Positions 27,722 to 37,005 of a stretch of DNA of 64,000 nucleotides are shown piece by piece. Source of the stretch: Glaciecola sp965660815 (GTDB lineage: Bacteria; Pseudomonadota; Gammaproteobacteria; Enterobacterales; Alteromonadaceae). The notes beneath the pieces are model-generated. The model saw nothing but the letters and a program-made list of their open reading frames with translations, made no database searches and was not told where the DNA came from. The position numbers and the translations under genes were made by a program. The stretch lies in contig CBFIBG010000006.1 of the NCBI GenBank assembly GCA_965660815.1, positions 59,624 to 123,623 on the forward strand. The letters are read 5' to 3'. Numbering within the stretch: position 1 is the stretch's first letter; each line of letters opens with the position of its first letter.

Positions 27722-27726
27722 GGCTG
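27707..27726 (+). terminator. Hairpin ending the three-gene heme/Tat operon
   Basis: CAGCCAAT-CTTT-ATTGGCTG is a perfect 8-bp stem with a four-base loop, formed by the last tandem repeat. No strong T tract follows, so it may be a processing or stability element rather than an intrinsic terminator. Confidence 0.45.
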
Positions 27727-27763
27727 ACACACTTTACTCGATGCCTATGTGTCCTTTAGTCTT

Positions 27764-28288
27764 CTATTTTTGAATCTCTACTACTTCAGTAGTTTCCATC
27801 TCTTTTACTACATCATCTCTTGAACAAGATGTGTCCTCAGTATCGACCACAAGAGTCCACTTGCCTTCGTCTTGTTTTTCTATTGTTTCCTGATTAATGG
27901 GGTCATGCTCAGGCTTTAGCGATAGAAACCCAGCAATAAATAATCCAACGAATAATCCTGGACTGATAAGTGCAATATATGTAAACACTGGATTTTGTTG
28001 AGTCCAAACGGGACCAAAAGTTACCAATAAATAGGCAATCACCATACCTATTACAAGCCCTAACGCTCCATAAAAATAATGGAGGTTAAACATATTAGCG
28101 CCCACTTTCTCACTGCGTTTTTCCAACTTCCGTTCCGGTTTAGATTCATTTGGCGATATCACTTTTACTTTGCGTTCAGGCAAACCTAGCCTTCTGCGAA
28201 TTACCGCACTGGCAGAAAGCACCTGTTCTTTAGATAAATAAATTGCTGCTACTCTTTTGTCCGTTACGTGTAATGAAAAATCTGTCAT
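27764..28288 (-). CDS. Small membrane protein of unknown function
   Basis: A 174-residue protein with a strong GAGGAGG ribosome binding site before ATG 28288. The N-terminal 65 residues are soluble and basic, including LSKEQVLSASAVIRRRLGLPERK, which could be a small regulatory or nucleotide-binding fold. Two transmembrane helices follow (about residues 73-93 and 103-124), then an acidic C-terminal tail ending in EVVEIQK. I do not recognise the family. It is monocistronic. Confidence 0.6.
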   Translation of the reverse strand: MTDFSLHVTDKRVAAIYLSKEQVLSASAVIRRRLGLPERKVKVISPNESKPERKLEKRSEKVGANMFNLHYFYGALGLVIGMVIAYLLVTFGPVWTQQNPVFTYIALISPGLFVGLFIAGFLSLKPEHDPINQETIEKQDEGKWTLVVDTEDTSCSRDDVVKEMETTEVVEIQK

Positions 28289-28432
28289 TGTCGCCTCCTC
28301 AGTCGCGTTAAAACCCTATTGTTAACGCTCAACTTGTACTTTTTCCCTAACTAAGGTTGCAATTTCCTTACCATTGAAGATTTCAATAAATCATTGATAT
28401 TTAGTAACAAAAAAGCAGAGAATGACTACTAG

Positions 28433-28487
28433 AAAAAACGCGCGTGAAAATTTAACTCTAAAATGTGAATATATTACATTTCACGCG
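28433..28487 (-). terminator. Intrinsic terminator of the macrodomain-like gene
   Basis: On the minus strand CGCGTGAAA pairs with TTTCACGCG (28487-28479 with 28449-28441). A nested AAATGT/ACATTT stem lies inside, and CG plus six T residues follow at 28438-28433. It begins about 28 bases after the stop of the upstream minus-strand gene. Confidence 0.7.
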
Positions 28488-28514
28488 ATGGATGTGTTTC
28501 CACACGTTTTCGGC

Positions 28515-29507
28515 TTATTGGTATTTCTCTAGCAAGCTTTTCAATTCAACATTAGCATACTTGTAGCTCACTATTCGAACATCCAGTCCACTAGAGACAT
28601 ATTTCGAAATAGCCAAATCTATGGCTTCAATTATCCATTTACTTGGATTTCCAAACACCCCTCCTCCAATCAACGTTAAAAAAACCAACTTATTACCTGT
28701 TTTTTTGTAGTTAATAACACCTGCTGCTAACGTCGCCTCATAAGAGGCTTGCAAGATTAGTTTAGCAAACATTTCCCACTGGTTAAGACTCCCTCGATTG
28801 TAAGCTACCGGTAATGCAGAACAGTAAACCTGTGAGACAAGATGCTCACATGCGTTCAGCGTGACTTGTGTATCCCATTGAACCCCAATCATCAGACTGT
28901 TTTTTAATTGCTTGAGTTCATCGTCTGGCGTTTTACTAAGCGCGTCATTTAAACGGATCATTGCGTCACTTGAAGCCATTAAATATCCATTTTTAACGAC
29001 CCAATATTTATGCCGTTGATTGTCTAGCTGTCGCTCTATCGCTGCCATACAATTTATCTGTTCGGCACTGGTCTGCCCTTGACCCGAAGGCATGGGAATA
29101 AAGTAATTTCTGTAGATAGTTCCTGCACCTGCTGCTACGGCGCAAGCAGGACCTTGTGTGTGATCATGTTCATACCCACTCACTCCATGCTCAGGCGTAA
29201 TATTAGGCGATACCATCTCGAGCAAGTTAAACTGCGAGGCTACTTGAAAAAGTGCCCCAGCATTATCAGTATTGATATGAAGTGATTGAGCGTCTGCAAT
29301 AATCTCAGACAATTGAAGTATTTGGTTGGGTAAATTTGACTGTGCGGCACTTTTTGAAAGCTCAGCAAGAGTCTTTACTTCTAACCGCCCGTATTGATAC
29401 TTTCTCCCATTCTCATCTGATATGAGGTACTTGTCTGTCAATCTGATTTTACTTTTGACGTGTTCAGCATGTTTTTCGGTAAACCCAGTAAGTTCCTCAA
29501 ACCACAT
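28515..29507 (-). CDS. Uncharacterised macrodomain-like protein
   Basis: The 330-residue soluble protein has no signal or membrane segment. Distinctive segments are AGALFQVASQFNLLEM, HDHTQGPACAVAAGAGTIYRNYF and, near the C-terminus, LVFLTLIGGGVFGNPSKWI. The last resembles the Gly-rich phosphate loop of macrodomains (GVFG), and the first suggests the N-terminal strand region of a PARG/macro-type fold. If so, it would bind or hydrolyse ADP-ribose derivatives or related nucleotides. This is fold-level inference from short motifs. It is monocistronic with its own terminator. No toxin-like ADP-ribosyltransferase lies beside it. Confidence 0.6.
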   Translation of the reverse strand: MWFEELTGFTEKHAEHVKSKIRLTDKYLISDENGRKYQYGRLEVKTLAELSKSAAQSNLPNQILQLSEIIADAQSLHINTDNAGALFQVASQFNLLEMVSPNITPEHGVSGYEHDHTQGPACAVAAGAGTIYRNYFIPMPSGQGQTSAEQINCMAAIERQLDNQRHKYWVVKNGYLMASSDAMIRLNDALSKTPDDELKQLKNSLMIGVQWDTQVTLNACEHLVSQVYCSALPVAYNRGSLNQWEMFAKLILQASYEATLAAGVINYKKTGNKLVFLTLIGGGVFGNPSKWIIEAIDLAISKYVSSGLDVRIVSYKYANVELKSLLEKYQ

Positions 29508-29719
29508 AATTACCGCCTTTATTCAACCATTTCTTAACAAACGATGCGTTTGTCATTATAGTAAACCCATAAAAAAATTAAACTCATCTAACTCACTTAA
29601 AGAAACGAGATATTTGCCGTTAATACTGCACTGGTAAATACAAATCTCCATTTAAAGATTAACAATCTTTGTGATTCAGTTAAAGAGTGTTTCATCACTT
29701 AACTTTTGGTCGTATGTTT

Positions 29720-30934
29720 ATGAATTTATTGAATAATAAAAACACTAGATTAAATTCAACATTGCTCTTCGCAATATTTCTATCGCTGTTTTCACCCGCT
29801 CAACTTGTCCATGCGGACCAATCAAACCCCATCATAATTGGTTTAGACGCTGACATGAGTGGAAGGGCTAGCGTTGGAGGACAAGCCATTTATCGGGGCG
29901 CCCAAATTGCCATTGATGAAATAAACGGCAATGGCGGAATTTTGGGCCAAAGACTTGAACTTTTAGTAAAAGACCATAAAGGGAATCCCGCGCGAGGCAT
30001 ACACAACATCGAACAATTCTCCACAGTTAAAAATTTGATTGCGGTAATTGGCGGTGTGCACACTCCAGTGGCATTGGCCGAGTTACAAACTATACACCGA
30101 CATCAATTAATTTATCTTGGTGCGTGGGCAGCAGGCACTGGCATTGTAGAAAACGGATACAAGCCAAACTACGTATTTAGAGTGTCTTTGCGAGACTCAG
30201 ATGCAGGTGAAGTTATGGTTGAGTCGGCGCAACGAAGAGGCTTTTCAAAAATAGCTTTAGTGCTAGAAAGGACTCCGTGGGGCCGGTCCAATCTAAACGC
30301 CATTCAAAAAGCGGCTAATAAGCACAACGTTTCAATTACTAATGTATCATGGATAAACTGGAACCAAACCAATTTTCAAGCCGAACTTTTCAAACTTACG
30401 CAAACTAAGCCTGATGCTATTTTACTGGTCGCAAATGCTCCAGAGGGAGCCACTTTGGCAAAGCATTTGATTGCTAGCAATAATGAAACCCCCATCATCT
30501 CTCATTGGGGCATTGCAGGTGGTGAATTTGCCGAACTAGTGGGCAAAAATGCATTAAAAAAATTAGATATCAGTGTTTTACAAAGCTTTCATTTTGACAA
30601 CAGTAAAAATAACCCAATAGCAAAAAAATTACTAAATGCATACAAACAGAAATATGACACAAGCGCCACATCAAACTCGATAAGCGCGGCCGCTGGAGTC
30701 GCTCAAGCATATGATATTGTTCACCTACTTGCATTAGCAGTCGAAAAGGCACAAACGATAAACAGAGAAACAATAAGAACACAGATGTTGCTGGTACAGA
30801 AACACCAAGGTGCAATTAAAAAATACATATCACCCTTTAAAGAAACGCAAGACGCACTGGTATATTCAGATTATTTTATGGCTGCATATGACAATAATGC
30901 GCAACTTAGCCCACTTGATGCAACCAAGGGCTAA
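29720..30934 (+). CDS. Periplasmic type 1 ligand-binding protein paired with a sensor kinase
   Basis: The ATG at 29720 gives the best signal peptide (MNLLNNKN, hydrophobic core, cleavage after VHA); ATG 29714 and GTG 29687 are alternatives. The roughly 404-residue protein is a branched-chain-amino-acid-type binding protein (LivK-like), with IIIGLDADMSGRASVGGQAIYRGAQIA-type N-terminal strands and DGNGGILGQ-like loop (NGNGGILGQRLEL). No permease or ATPase genes are present. It lies nine bases before a hybrid histidine kinase, so it probably senses a ligand for that kinase rather than feeding a transporter. Confidence 0.85.
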   Translation: MNLLNNKNTRLNSTLLFAIFLSLFSPAQLVHADQSNPIIIGLDADMSGRASVGGQAIYRGAQIAIDEINGNGGILGQRLELLVKDHKGNPARGIHNIEQFSTVKNLIAVIGGVHTPVALAELQTIHRHQLIYLGAWAAGTGIVENGYKPNYVFRVSLRDSDAGEVMVESAQRRGFSKIALVLERTPWGRSNLNAIQKAANKHNVSITNVSWINWNQTNFQAELFKLTQTKPDAILLVANAPEGATLAKHLIASNNETPIISHWGIAGGEFAELVGKNALKKLDISVLQSFHFDNSKNNPIAKKLLNAYKQKYDTSATSNSISAAAGVAQAYDIVHLLALAVEKAQTINRETIRTQMLLVQKHQGAIKKYISPFKETQDALVYSDYFMAAYDNNAQLSPLDATKG

Positions 30935-30943
30935 CAAGCTGAC

Positions 30944-33916
30944 ATGAATAGTCGCCAAACTCTTCTTAAACAAATTAAACGCGCGGTCGTTCCTAAGCTG
31001 TTTTTTATGCTCTTATTCGTGATTGGTAGTGCTAGTGCTGTTTATTTCTACGCAGCTCAGACACAATTAATTAATCAGCACGAAAATTATATAAAGCGGC
31101 TCATTTCCAACCTTACCACTAACGTAAATAATCTGACGAGCAACATAGATAACATGGCTCAAAACGATTTATTAATAAATGGGATCATTGATTTTGAGAT
31201 GCGAGATGAATATTTACCCATATTCTTTCAAGGTCTAAGAGTATTTAAAACAAAAGAAATGGGCGTTGCTTTATTCGATTTTTCTGGCACGGCTTTTTTA
31301 GAGAAAGACTGGCCAGCTGACAAAATTTCAGAATTGCAACCTTCGTGGCAGGACACCGTTTATAAACAAGGTCAGAATTATATACATATTGATCATAAAG
31401 GAGTCGTCGCCATTTCTCCTATTTTTATTTCATCAAGTGTTGAAGGCGCGCTAGGCAGTTATTTAAAAAATCTAGATTCTTTGGTAGACATTGTATTCGA
31501 GCAAGATTTAAAGCAATATATTTTTGATCAAAATGGCACCCTTTTGTGGTCATCTTTTCCAGATAAAGATATAACCAGTGTCGACTCGTTAATGGATTCT
31601 TTGTCATTTGAATTCCACAAAACTGAGCAATGGCATGATCTTACCATAATAAGCACTCAACCCTATTCAACTGCCTACATTGAATTATTATGGTTAATGC
31701 CGTTCTTTTTGTTAAGTATATTTGGCGCGTCACTAAGCGCCTTATTAAGCATGCAGCTCAGTGCTAAAAAAGCCTCCGTGACTCTTAAAAACATGCATAA
31801 TTCATTGGTTAGAATGAGCGCAAACCAAGACTTAATATTTGAAGACAGGTCGACTATAGACGAGGCAGAGGAATTTAAAAATATTCGGCAATCTTTCACT
31901 GAGCTTTTAGAAAAGGTTGCGAACTTATCCTTATCAAATGACAGAGTCAATAATGTTATTAATTCATTACGCACACTACTGGTCGTGGTTACTCCTAAAG
32001 GTGAAGTGATCCTGTCAAATTGCAAAGACGACCCGCTGTTTGATGACGAGAATGGCTCTTCAGAACAGCTCATTCGGGAAGGTCTTTCAAATATTAATAG
32101 CAATGGCTTTTACGTCTTCACAACGTCTGATAAACCCGGTGATAACGCGCGAACTATAGAATGGTCGATCGCGCCGTATAAAGATCAACAGGGCAGAAGA
32201 CTTGGTTACGTATTTAATGGTAAAGACATTAGCATGAGGCTTACTTTGCAAAAAGACATTAATTTACGTCGACAAGCTATGGACATTTCACCGGCGTCTA
32301 TATCCATTGCTGATGTTTCAAAACCAGGAAATCCTCTTATTTACGTTAATCAAGCGTTTTGCAAAGTAACTGGGTTTTCGGAATCTGAGGCTTTAGGAAG
32401 AAATTGTAAGTTTTTACAAGGCCCTACAACCGAACAAGATAAAATTGAAATTATTAAACAAGCATTGAGAAACCGCACATCTTGCCAAGTCGAGTTGACG
32501 AATTATAAGAAAAACGGTGAAACCTTTATAAACAATCTGTCTTTGCAACCAGTAACTGAGTTGGATGGTACAGTAGATTATTTCGTTGGTGTTCAACAGG
32601 ACATCACTATTGAAAAGAGAACCGAACAATATTTGGCGCTAGCGAGAGAGCAGGCAGAACAAACCACACGGGCGCAAGGCAGGTTTTTTGCTAGCATCAA
32701 CCATGAATTGCGTACACCTATCAATGGTATTAATGGGATGATTAACGCACTTCTTAGTACAGACTTGTCGGAACAACAGCGCAAGCACGCCGAACTGGCC
32801 AGCATGAGCGCCAATAATTTAATGTTAATAGTCAACGATGTTTTAGATTATTCAAAAGCGGAGTCAGGCCAACTGCAAATTGAACCAAGCCAGTTTGATT
32901 TGACTGAATTTTGTAATAAGCTTTATGAATATTATAAACTGCAATGCCAAAATAAAAACTTAATATTTAAATGGGTGGGTATTCCAAACAGTAAGTTAAT
33001 GATATGCGCCGACCGCCTAAGGTTGCAACAAATACTCGATAATTTGGTCAATAATGCCATCAAATTCACAGAAAGCGGACAAATCACATTAAAAACTAAG
33101 CTCAAAGACATCGTGCAAAGCAATGAGTCAGTGCAAGAACAGCCTTTACTGAGAATAGATTTTGACGTAATTGACACAGGAATTGGTATTGCTGCAGACC
33201 AAATTCAAAACGTGTTTAAGATGTTTGGACAAGTAAAGAGTAGCAGTAAAAAGTTGTTAGCTGGAACAGGTTTAGGATTAAACATCGCAAAACAATTAGC
33301 TAATATGATGCATGGCGAGCTATCTGTGACCAGCAAGGTTAATCAGGGAAGCACCTTCAGTTTTTATATCGTCGTTGAAAAATTTGGAAATGAAGATAAC
33401 GCAACAGTTCCGGCGGCGACAGGCATTAATAATGACATCTTATCGTTTTGCTCTTCACATGTGCGTCCGACTACTCCAGTCAATCAAAAACCAGAAAAAC
33501 CAACCGTATTGATCGTAGAAGACAACGAAATAAATCAAGAAGTGGTCACCTCGGCTCTGCCCGATGCAAAGAAGTTAGTAGCATCAAATGGTTTTCAAGC
33601 ATTAGACATTTTGAAAAAAGTGAAAACTGATATTGACGTGGTGTTAATGGATTGTCAGATGCCCGAATTAGACGGTTGGGAAACAACAAGAATGATTAGA
33701 GATGGCCATGCAACTGGCCTTTATATCGACATTCCGATAGTGGCGCTGACAGCATATACTACCTTGGCGGATCAAGAAGAATGTAAACAAGCCGGCATGA
33801 ATGATTATCTAAGCAAACCTTTTAATCCCGAACAACTTACTAAAAAAGTTGACTTTTGGACGTTTGTCAGACGTCAAAGCGAATTGAAGAAATCCGAACA
33901 GACTCAAGAGCAATAA
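30944..33916 (+). CDS. Hybrid histidine kinase with LOV (blue-light) domain
   Basis: A 990-residue membrane sensor. Helices near residues 16-36 and 243-270 flank a periplasmic domain of about 200 residues. A PAS-like domain (about 335-430) is followed by a LOV domain (about 440-560) with the diagnostic GRNCKFLQG (photoactive Cys488), NYKKNGETF and FVGVQQDIT; the usual Arg after the Cys is Lys. HisKA has SINHELRTP with His587. HATPase has DNLVNNAIKF and GTGLGLNIAK. A C-terminal receiver has LMDCQMPELDGW with Asp903. It is encoded immediately after a periplasmic binding protein. The architecture implies integration of a ligand signal from outside and blue light inside. No HPt domain or separate output regulator lies nearby. 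Confidence 0.92.
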   Translation: MNSRQTLLKQIKRAVVPKLFFMLLFVIGSASAVYFYAAQTQLINQHENYIKRLISNLTTNVNNLTSNIDNMAQNDLLINGIIDFEMRDEYLPIFFQGLRVFKTKEMGVALFDFSGTAFLEKDWPADKISELQPSWQDTVYKQGQNYIHIDHKGVVAISPIFISSSVEGALGSYLKNLDSLVDIVFEQDLKQYIFDQNGTLLWSSFPDKDITSVDSLMDSLSFEFHKTEQWHDLTIISTQPYSTAYIELLWLMPFFLLSIFGASLSALLSMQLSAKKASVTLKNMHNSLVRMSANQDLIFEDRSTIDEAEEFKNIRQSFTELLEKVANLSLSNDRVNNVINSLRTLLVVVTPKGEVILSNCKDDPLFDDENGSSEQLIREGLSNINSNGFYVFTTSDKPGDNARTIEWSIAPYKDQQGRRLGYVFNGKDISMRLTLQKDINLRRQAMDISPASISIADVSKPGNPLIYVNQAFCKVTGFSESEALGRNCKFLQGPTTEQDKIEIIKQALRNRTSCQVELTNYKKNGETFINNLSLQPVTELDGTVDYFVGVQQDITIEKRTEQYLALAREQAEQTTRAQGRFFASINHELRTPINGINGMINALLSTDLSEQQRKHAELASMSANNLMLIVNDVLDYSKAESGQLQIEPSQFDLTEFCNKLYEYYKLQCQNKNLIFKWVGIPNSKLMICADRLRLQQILDNLVNNAIKFTESGQITLKTKLKDIVQSNESVQEQPLLRIDFDVIDTGIGIAADQIQNVFKMFGQVKSSSKKLLAGTGLGLNIAKQLANMMHGELSVTSKVNQGSTFSFYIVVEKFGNEDNATVPAATGINNDILSFCSSHVRPTTPVNQKPEKPTVLIVEDNEINQEVVTSALPDAKKLVASNGFQALDILKKVKTDIDVVLMDCQMPELDGWETTRMIRDGHATGLYIDIPIVALTAYTTLADQEECKQAGMNDYLSKPFNPEQLTKKVDFWTFVRRQSELKKSEQTQEQ

Positions 33917-33965
33917 TATTATTTATAGTGTGTCTAATACCTGAGCTCTTGAGCTGTTATTCAAT

Positions 33966-34238
33966 TTATTCGGCTGTTGTCGGGTCAATAACGCGACGCA
34001 CTTTGGCGACTGAGTTGGCTGGAAAACCGCCTTTTTCAGCGTGCTCTTTCACTGAAGCTTCATCCGGCGATATGTACACACAATATATTTTGTTATCAGT
34101 TACATAGCTCTGCACCCACTGGATTTGTGGCCCTAATTCATTTAACACGCTGCACGACTTTGCTGAAATACCTTGTATATCAGAGTCGGACAATTCACCC
34201 GCATTTGGAATTTCTCTTTCAATAACGTATTTTGGCAT
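33966..34238 (-). CDS. DUF4242 family small protein
   Basis: A 90-residue protein with the DUF4242 hallmarks: MPKYVIEREIPNAGELS at the start, the central LGPQIQWVQSYVTDNKIYC strand and GGFPANSVAKVR near the end. Members of the family are annotated as nickel-binding in some databases. Ferredoxin-like alpha/beta fold expected. AGGAG precedes ATG 34238. It is monocistronic and convergent with the LOV kinase gene. Its function is unknown. Confidence 0.82.
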   Translation of the reverse strand: MPKYVIEREIPNAGELSDSDIQGISAKSCSVLNELGPQIQWVQSYVTDNKIYCVYISPDEASVKEHAEKGGFPANSVAKVRRVIDPTTAE

Positions 34239-34547
34239 GTTTGCTCCTTTTTTAGTTTGTAATTATTTTGTTAAAAGTTACTCTACAGTAGGGTTCTATA
34301 GCAATAAGTGGGCAATAAAATAGCACTAAGAAATGAGTAATTTTAAGCATTTAGGAGGAGAAAATAAGCTATGCAAGTATAAATAAACTGATGAAACCTA
34401 TTTAGTTGACAAAATGCATCAACAAGTTAAATCAAAAGAGTGCTTTTCTATGGTTGATTTAATATACTAACTGGATTGAGCGTATTTCATCTTGATATCT
34501 GATCCTATCGCTTAATTTGGTATTCATTTTCAGAAGTCATCTCAATT
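34239..34547. other. Divergent intergenic region
   Basis: About 310 AT-rich bases separate the DUF4242 gene from the DUF3943 gene. Both promoters should be here; no clear operator, RNA gene or repeat was seen. Confidence 0.4.
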
Positions 34548-36137
34548 ATGCGATTATCCAACTATTCAATTATTAATATTACATTCATTGTTTTAATCAG
34601 CCTTTATAGCCAAGCAAATGCTCATGGTTCAAAGGTTGACGCGGCCGCTTCCATAAACACGAGTCGCTTCTTACTCGCTTCTGAAACTGAATTACTTACT
34701 CCTCCCCCACCGAATCGGCTCTCAGCAAAGCAAGCGATAGAAAAAGATTGGTCAGCTGCAATGAGTGAGCTTGGAACTATATTAGCACTTGGTCGAGTGG
34801 CCTATTTGTCGGGTGGCGAAACCATCGAAAGAGACTTTGACTATGAACTCAGAGGTAACGAGTTTGAATATTTTGGTAAACGTTTAATTACAGACGAATA
34901 TTGGAAGTTAGATGACAATACCAAAGGAATGAATTGGGGGCATGCCTACGCCGGAATGATATATCACCAGGCCTTTAGAAACCATCATTTCAGCTTTTAC
35001 GAATCGGTCTTGGCAACCTTTGTTACTTCAACTGTCTGGGAAGTATTTTTTGAGTATAAAGAAGTAGTCAGTATTAATGACCAATTTTTCACCACCTGGG
35101 GAGGAGCTGTGTTAGGTGAAAGCTTCTTTCAAATTGGTGACATGCTGTATACTAAAGACGGATGGATCCCCGCGACGTTTGCCGCATTATTCAATCCAGC
35201 CAACGCCATAAGAAGACTTTGGAGCAATCCTAAAGTACCCGTTACATCTCGCAATAATGTATATGACAAGTTCGACGTTTACACAGGATTAGCGTTTTCT
35301 AAGCATGATCAACGCGACTTAGATAAAGGGATTTTGCTATTTGGTTTGGACGCTAAAATTGATCGCTTAAATTATCAATCAAACTCTCATACAAACACAC
35401 CTCAATTGGTGGAAGTCGAAGCACTTGCAGGTTTATCAAAAGGTGGCTTAGAGGATTTTCAGTTATTAAGCAAAGTTTTGCTATGGGGGAAATTTGGTCA
35501 GCGTTTTGCCACCGACATTGATGAATTTAGTCGCAAATATTATATAGGTCCATCAATTGGCATAGAATATGTAAGTTTTGGAGCTGATCGACTCACAGAA
35601 GATTTCTTTTCTAGCGTTCATCTCATTGGCGTGGATGGGGCCATCAAATGGACAAAATCTGACCTATCGGTGCTGCTAAGAAGCAGCCTTTACGCTGATT
35701 TTTCTATGGTAAAACCCTTTGCGACGCAAGGCGTTCCAAATTACAGAGATTTTTTCTGGAATACCAAATCGTCGCTTTGGGAAAACGCCTACGCTTATGC
35801 TCTAGGTTATACTTTCGACTTTCATATAGAAGCCAACTATCTTGATTATACGGCCGGAATAAAACTTCGCTCTCAGTATTGGGACTCGATAGATAATAAA
35901 GAATACGAACGGTTTAGCGAATGGAATCCAAATACTAGAGATTTAGACTTTAAAGACCATCGAGACCGAATTACCGCTTACGTTAAATACCGGATAACGA
36001 CTAGCTTGCAAATTGATTTTAACGTGCAAACCATAAGGCGCTTCGGTGAGTTTTTTGGAATTGATAGACCAGATTTTTACGCTAAAGCAGAAGATACTGA
36101 AACCCGAGCACAGATATTTTTGCAGTACAGCTATTAA
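34548..36137 (+). CDS. DUF3943 outer-membrane-associated protein
   Basis: A 529-residue protein with a signal peptide (cleavage near SQANA-HGSK). The N-terminal third contains the DUF3943 core, with MNWGHAYAGMIYHQAFRNHHF, TSTVWEVFFEYKEV and TWGGAVLGESFFQ. The C-terminal two thirds are amphipathic beta strands ending in FLQYSY with an aromatic terminus, so it is probably an outer-membrane barrel. The function is unknown. It is monocistronic. Confidence 0.75.
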   Translation: MRLSNYSIINITFIVLISLYSQANAHGSKVDAAASINTSRFLLASETELLTPPPPNRLSAKQAIEKDWSAAMSELGTILALGRVAYLSGGETIERDFDYELRGNEFEYFGKRLITDEYWKLDDNTKGMNWGHAYAGMIYHQAFRNHHFSFYESVLATFVTSTVWEVFFEYKEVVSINDQFFTTWGGAVLGESFFQIGDMLYTKDGWIPATFAALFNPANAIRRLWSNPKVPVTSRNNVYDKFDVYTGLAFSKHDQRDLDKGILLFGLDAKIDRLNYQSNSHTNTPQLVEVEALAGLSKGGLEDFQLLSKVLLWGKFGQRFATDIDEFSRKYYIGPSIGIEYVSFGADRLTEDFFSSVHLIGVDGAIKWTKSDLSVLLRSSLYADFSMVKPFATQGVPNYRDFFWNTKSSLWENAYAYALGYTFDFHIEANYLDYTAGIKLRSQYWDSIDNKEYERFSEWNPNTRDLDFKDHRDRITAYVKYRITTSLQIDFNVQTIRRFGEFFGIDRPDFYAKAEDTETRAQIFLQYSY

Positions 36138-36373
36138 AAACAAATGATGCAATAGTTATGGGCTTCGCAAAATTACATTATAAATTGTTCTAGCTTATGC
36201 CTAAACTCATCTGATAAACGCCATTACATAGGGCAAAACTAACGCATTGCTCAACCCATGTGGAATATGAAAGTGACATCCTAGAGGCGACATAACAACC
36301 GTTCAGAAGGACTTTAAACATAACAATACTTTAATATTAAATATTTAACCAGCCATTGAAAAAAATCAAAAAG

Positions 36374-36411
36374 CGTTCATAATGTTCAATCCTAACTGAA
36401 CGTTATGAACG
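36374..36411. promoter_or_regulatory. Long inverted repeat, probable operator of the GbsR-type regulator
   Basis: The arms CGTTCATAA-T-GTTCA and TGAAC-G-TTATGAACG are 15 bases each and pair at all but one position, around an 8-base spacer. It lies 45-82 bases before the regulator start, within the expected promoter zone. No other repeat of this quality occurs in the 36138-36455 gap. Confidence 0.7.
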
Positions 36412-36455
36412 AAGAAACCTTGGTGCCCCGTTAAGTATACAAGCAGGAAAAGAAT

Positions 36456-36920
36456 ATGGCAGCCTTATCAGTAGATGAAGTAATGCAGGATTTTATTGAA
36501 CGCATGGGTTTAATCGCACAGGGCGATGGTTTACCCCGAATTGCAGGTAGAATTTTTGGTTTATTTGTCATTAAAGAACAATTGTATAGCTTTTCGGAGC
36601 TTAGCCAAATATTACAAGTGAGTAGAGCAAGTATATCCACCAATACTCGCTTGTTGGAAAACCTTGGAGTACTTGAAAGAACGAGCAAAGCAGGTGAAAG
36701 ACAAGACTTCTTTAGAATGCGTAAAAAGCCCTATCTAAGCGTGCTGAGGTCTATGCAGACTAGATTGTCATATGCCAATGAAGTTGTGAATGAAACCAGC
36801 GACCAACTTCCTCATGGTCTATCAGAAGCCAAAGACAGGCTAAATGAATTGAGTTCGTTCTATTTGTCGCTACATCAAGCCTGCGAAGACATAATCGACG
36901 GAAAAAAAACCAACCTGTAG
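36456..36920 (+). CDS. GbsR/MarR-type transcriptional regulator
   Basis: The 154-residue protein has the GbsR-type N-terminal helix (VMQDFIERMGLIAQGDGLPRIAGRIFGLF) and a winged helix-turn-helix with SFSELSQILQVSRASISTNTRLLENLG and a following wing GERQDFF. The C-terminal helices form the dimer interface. AGGAAAAG lies before ATG 36456. It is 85 bases upstream of an RND efflux operon on the same strand, so it is likely the local repressor of both itself and the pump. The inducing ligand is unknown. Confidence 0.85.
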   Translation: MAALSVDEVMQDFIERMGLIAQGDGLPRIAGRIFGLFVIKEQLYSFSELSQILQVSRASISTNTRLLENLGVLERTSKAGERQDFFRMRKKPYLSVLRSMQTRLSYANEVVNETSDQLPHGLSEAKDRLNELSSFYLSLHQACEDIIDGKKTNL

Positions 36921-37005
36921 CCTTATCTCTTTAACGGACACGCATGTAAATTTTAAATACCCGTGTCATCGTTAAAACGCAATCAATGAGAAAAAAGACA
37001 TTTAT

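Noticed and set aside
27649..27726. Tandem repeats considered as a CRISPR array
   Set aside because: Three imperfect units lie directly next to each other without unique spacers, and no cas gene is near.
29720..30934. ABC transporter operon for branched-chain amino acids
   Set aside because: No permease or ATPase genes accompany the binding protein; the next gene is a sensor kinase.
31675..32103. 142-codon minus-strand frame
   Set aside because: It lies inside the LOV hybrid kinase gene on the opposite strand and has no motif of its own.
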